Assembly: GCA_003797895.1 (NCBI GenBank)
Contig: RKQB01000006.1
Span: 124,001 to 188,000, forward strand
Direction: 5' to 3'
Source: Cyclobacteriaceae bacterium YHN15
Lineage (GTDB): Bacteria; Bacteroidota; Bacteroidia; Cytophagales; Cyclobacteriaceae
Length of the DNA: 64,000 nt
Shown: positions 63,413 to 64,000 of the stretch, piece by piece
How positions within the stretch are numbered: position 1 is the stretch's first letter
Layout: every line of letters starts with the position of its first letter
Notes under the pieces: generated by a model
Told to the model about the DNA's origin: nothing
The model's input: the letters and a program-made list of their open reading frames with translations, nothing else
Database searches by the model: none
Made by a program: the position numbers and the translations under genes

Positions 63413-64000
63413 TTCAAAAGTTCAAATACCCCCGCAACTCCCTGTCCTCCTCCGACACATGCCGTCACCATGCCGTACTTCTTGTTCTGTCTGCGGAGTT
63501 CGTTAAAGAGTTGAACGGAAAGTTTGGCTCCGGTACAACCGAGTGGATGTCCCAATGCGACCGCTCCACCATTGACATTGACTTTATTGATATCCATATC
63601 CAAAGATTTGATCACCGCTAGTCCCTGAGCAGCAAAAGCTTCATTCAATTCAATCAAATCTATTTTATCCAAGGTCAATCCTGATTGCTTCAAAGCTTTA
63701 GGGACAGCTTCTTTGGGACCTATACCCATAATCCGCGGTTCCACTCCAGCTACAGCATAAGACATCATCCTGGCAATTGGTTCTAAATTCAGTTCTTTGA
63801 CCATTCTTTCTGACATGACCACCACAAAGGCAGCGCCATCAGAGGTCTGGGAAGAATTCCCGGCAGTTACCTGACCACCCATCTTAAAGGCCGGCTTCAG
63901 GTTGGCCAATCCTTCGAGGGAAGTTCCAACCCTTGGGCCTTCATCGGTATCGACAACAAACTTCCTGGTTTTCCTTTTTCCTTTCTCATCCAGATAGGTT
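63409..64000 (-). CDS. Acetyl-CoA acyltransferase (thiolase), 5' end beyond window
   Basis: The frame enters from the right edge (codons read TYLDEKGKRKTRKFVVDTDE...) and ends at 63409; about 197 residues are present. This is the C-terminal half of a 3-ketoacyl-CoA thiolase: NGGAVALGHPLGCTGAKL holds the active-site histidine and the final VTACVGGGQGVAGVFEL the second cysteine. TAGNSSQTSDGAAFVVVMSE and LIELNEAFAAQGLAV are conserved. The nucleophilic cysteine of the N-terminal half lies outside the window. It cleaves 3-ketoacyl-CoA to acetyl-CoA in beta-oxidation and is upstream of the acyl-CoA dehydrogenase gene. Confidence 0.95.
   Translation of the reverse strand, partial: TYLDEKGKRKTRKFVVDTDEGPRVGTSLEGLANLKPAFKMGGQVTAGNSSQTSDGAAFVVVMSERMVKELNLEPIARMMSYAVAGVEPRIMGIGPKEAVPKALKQSGLTLDKIDLIELNEAFAAQGLAVIKSLDMDINKVNVNGGAVALGHPLGCTGAKLSVQLFNELRRQNKKYGMVTACVGGGQGVAGVFELLK

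Overview
The window looks like chromosome of a Bacteroidota bacterium of the order Cytophagales, most likely Cyclobacteriaceae (Algoriphagus/Aquiflexum-like). This is inferred from family composition, not from a marker gene: a SusC/SusD pair, a GMC oxidoreductase with a gluconate 2-dehydrogenase subunit 3 partner, FG-GAP/ASPIC protein, class-III aminotransferase fused to a kinase, lycopene cyclase, GTP-type PEP carboxykinase, AT-rich spacers and a clear Bacteroidota promoter (TTG, 19 bp, TAATTTTG). No rRNA, tRNA, CRISPR array or complete insertion sequence was seen. Both ends cut a gene: a DsbD-type thiol:disulfide interchange protein on the left and a thiolase on the right.

Layout. 1-9.8 kb: dsbD (partial), an M20 dipeptidase, a quinone-oxidoreductase/MaoC fusion, a secreted GH130-like protein, an SDR, a GMC dehydrogenase with its small subunit, and a sarcosine-oxidase-like flavoenzyme. 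9.8-18.6 kb (minus): SusC, SusD, a small lipoprotein and a large FG-GAP/ASPIC lipoprotein, a probable outer-membrane uptake unit. 19.1-25.4 kb: pckG, a secreted carboxylesterase followed by a broken small-subunit remnant, a lipoprotein S33 hydrolase, a sterol-desaturase-like protein and a GlcG-like protein. 25.5-32.2 kb: a Gfo/Idh/MocA oxidoreductase, recG preceded by a DUF4926/DUF6883-like pair, a beta-lactamase-fold hydrolase and a TlpA-like protein. 32.3-46.1 kb (mostly minus): kinase/aminotransferase fusion, Fpg/Nei-like protein, PHP phosphatase, two Rossmann enzymes, S1/P1 nuclease, M20 amidohydrolase, SPOR lipoprotein, secA and dapF. 46.3-53.4 kb: exported superoxide dismutase, DUF4382 lipoprotein, MazG-like protein, DJ-1/PfpI protein, crtY, a fatty-acid desaturase and a PLP decarboxylase.

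53.5-61.2 kb is an accessory region: a helicase fragment cut just after its Walker A motif, a Fic protein, an HxlR regulator divergent from a SnoaL-like lipoprotein and an SDR, a VapBC-type toxin-antitoxin pair and a tyrosine recombinase. Two 129-bp imperfect palindromes that share sequence and orientation lie exactly at the 3' ends of the HxlR gene and of vapC. With the recombinase 0.8 kb further on, this resembles an integron-like cassette array built on a non-IntI recombinase. It is the most interesting part of the window.

61.5-64 kb returns to core metabolism with an acyl-CoA dehydrogenase and a thiolase, a probable beta-oxidation operon.
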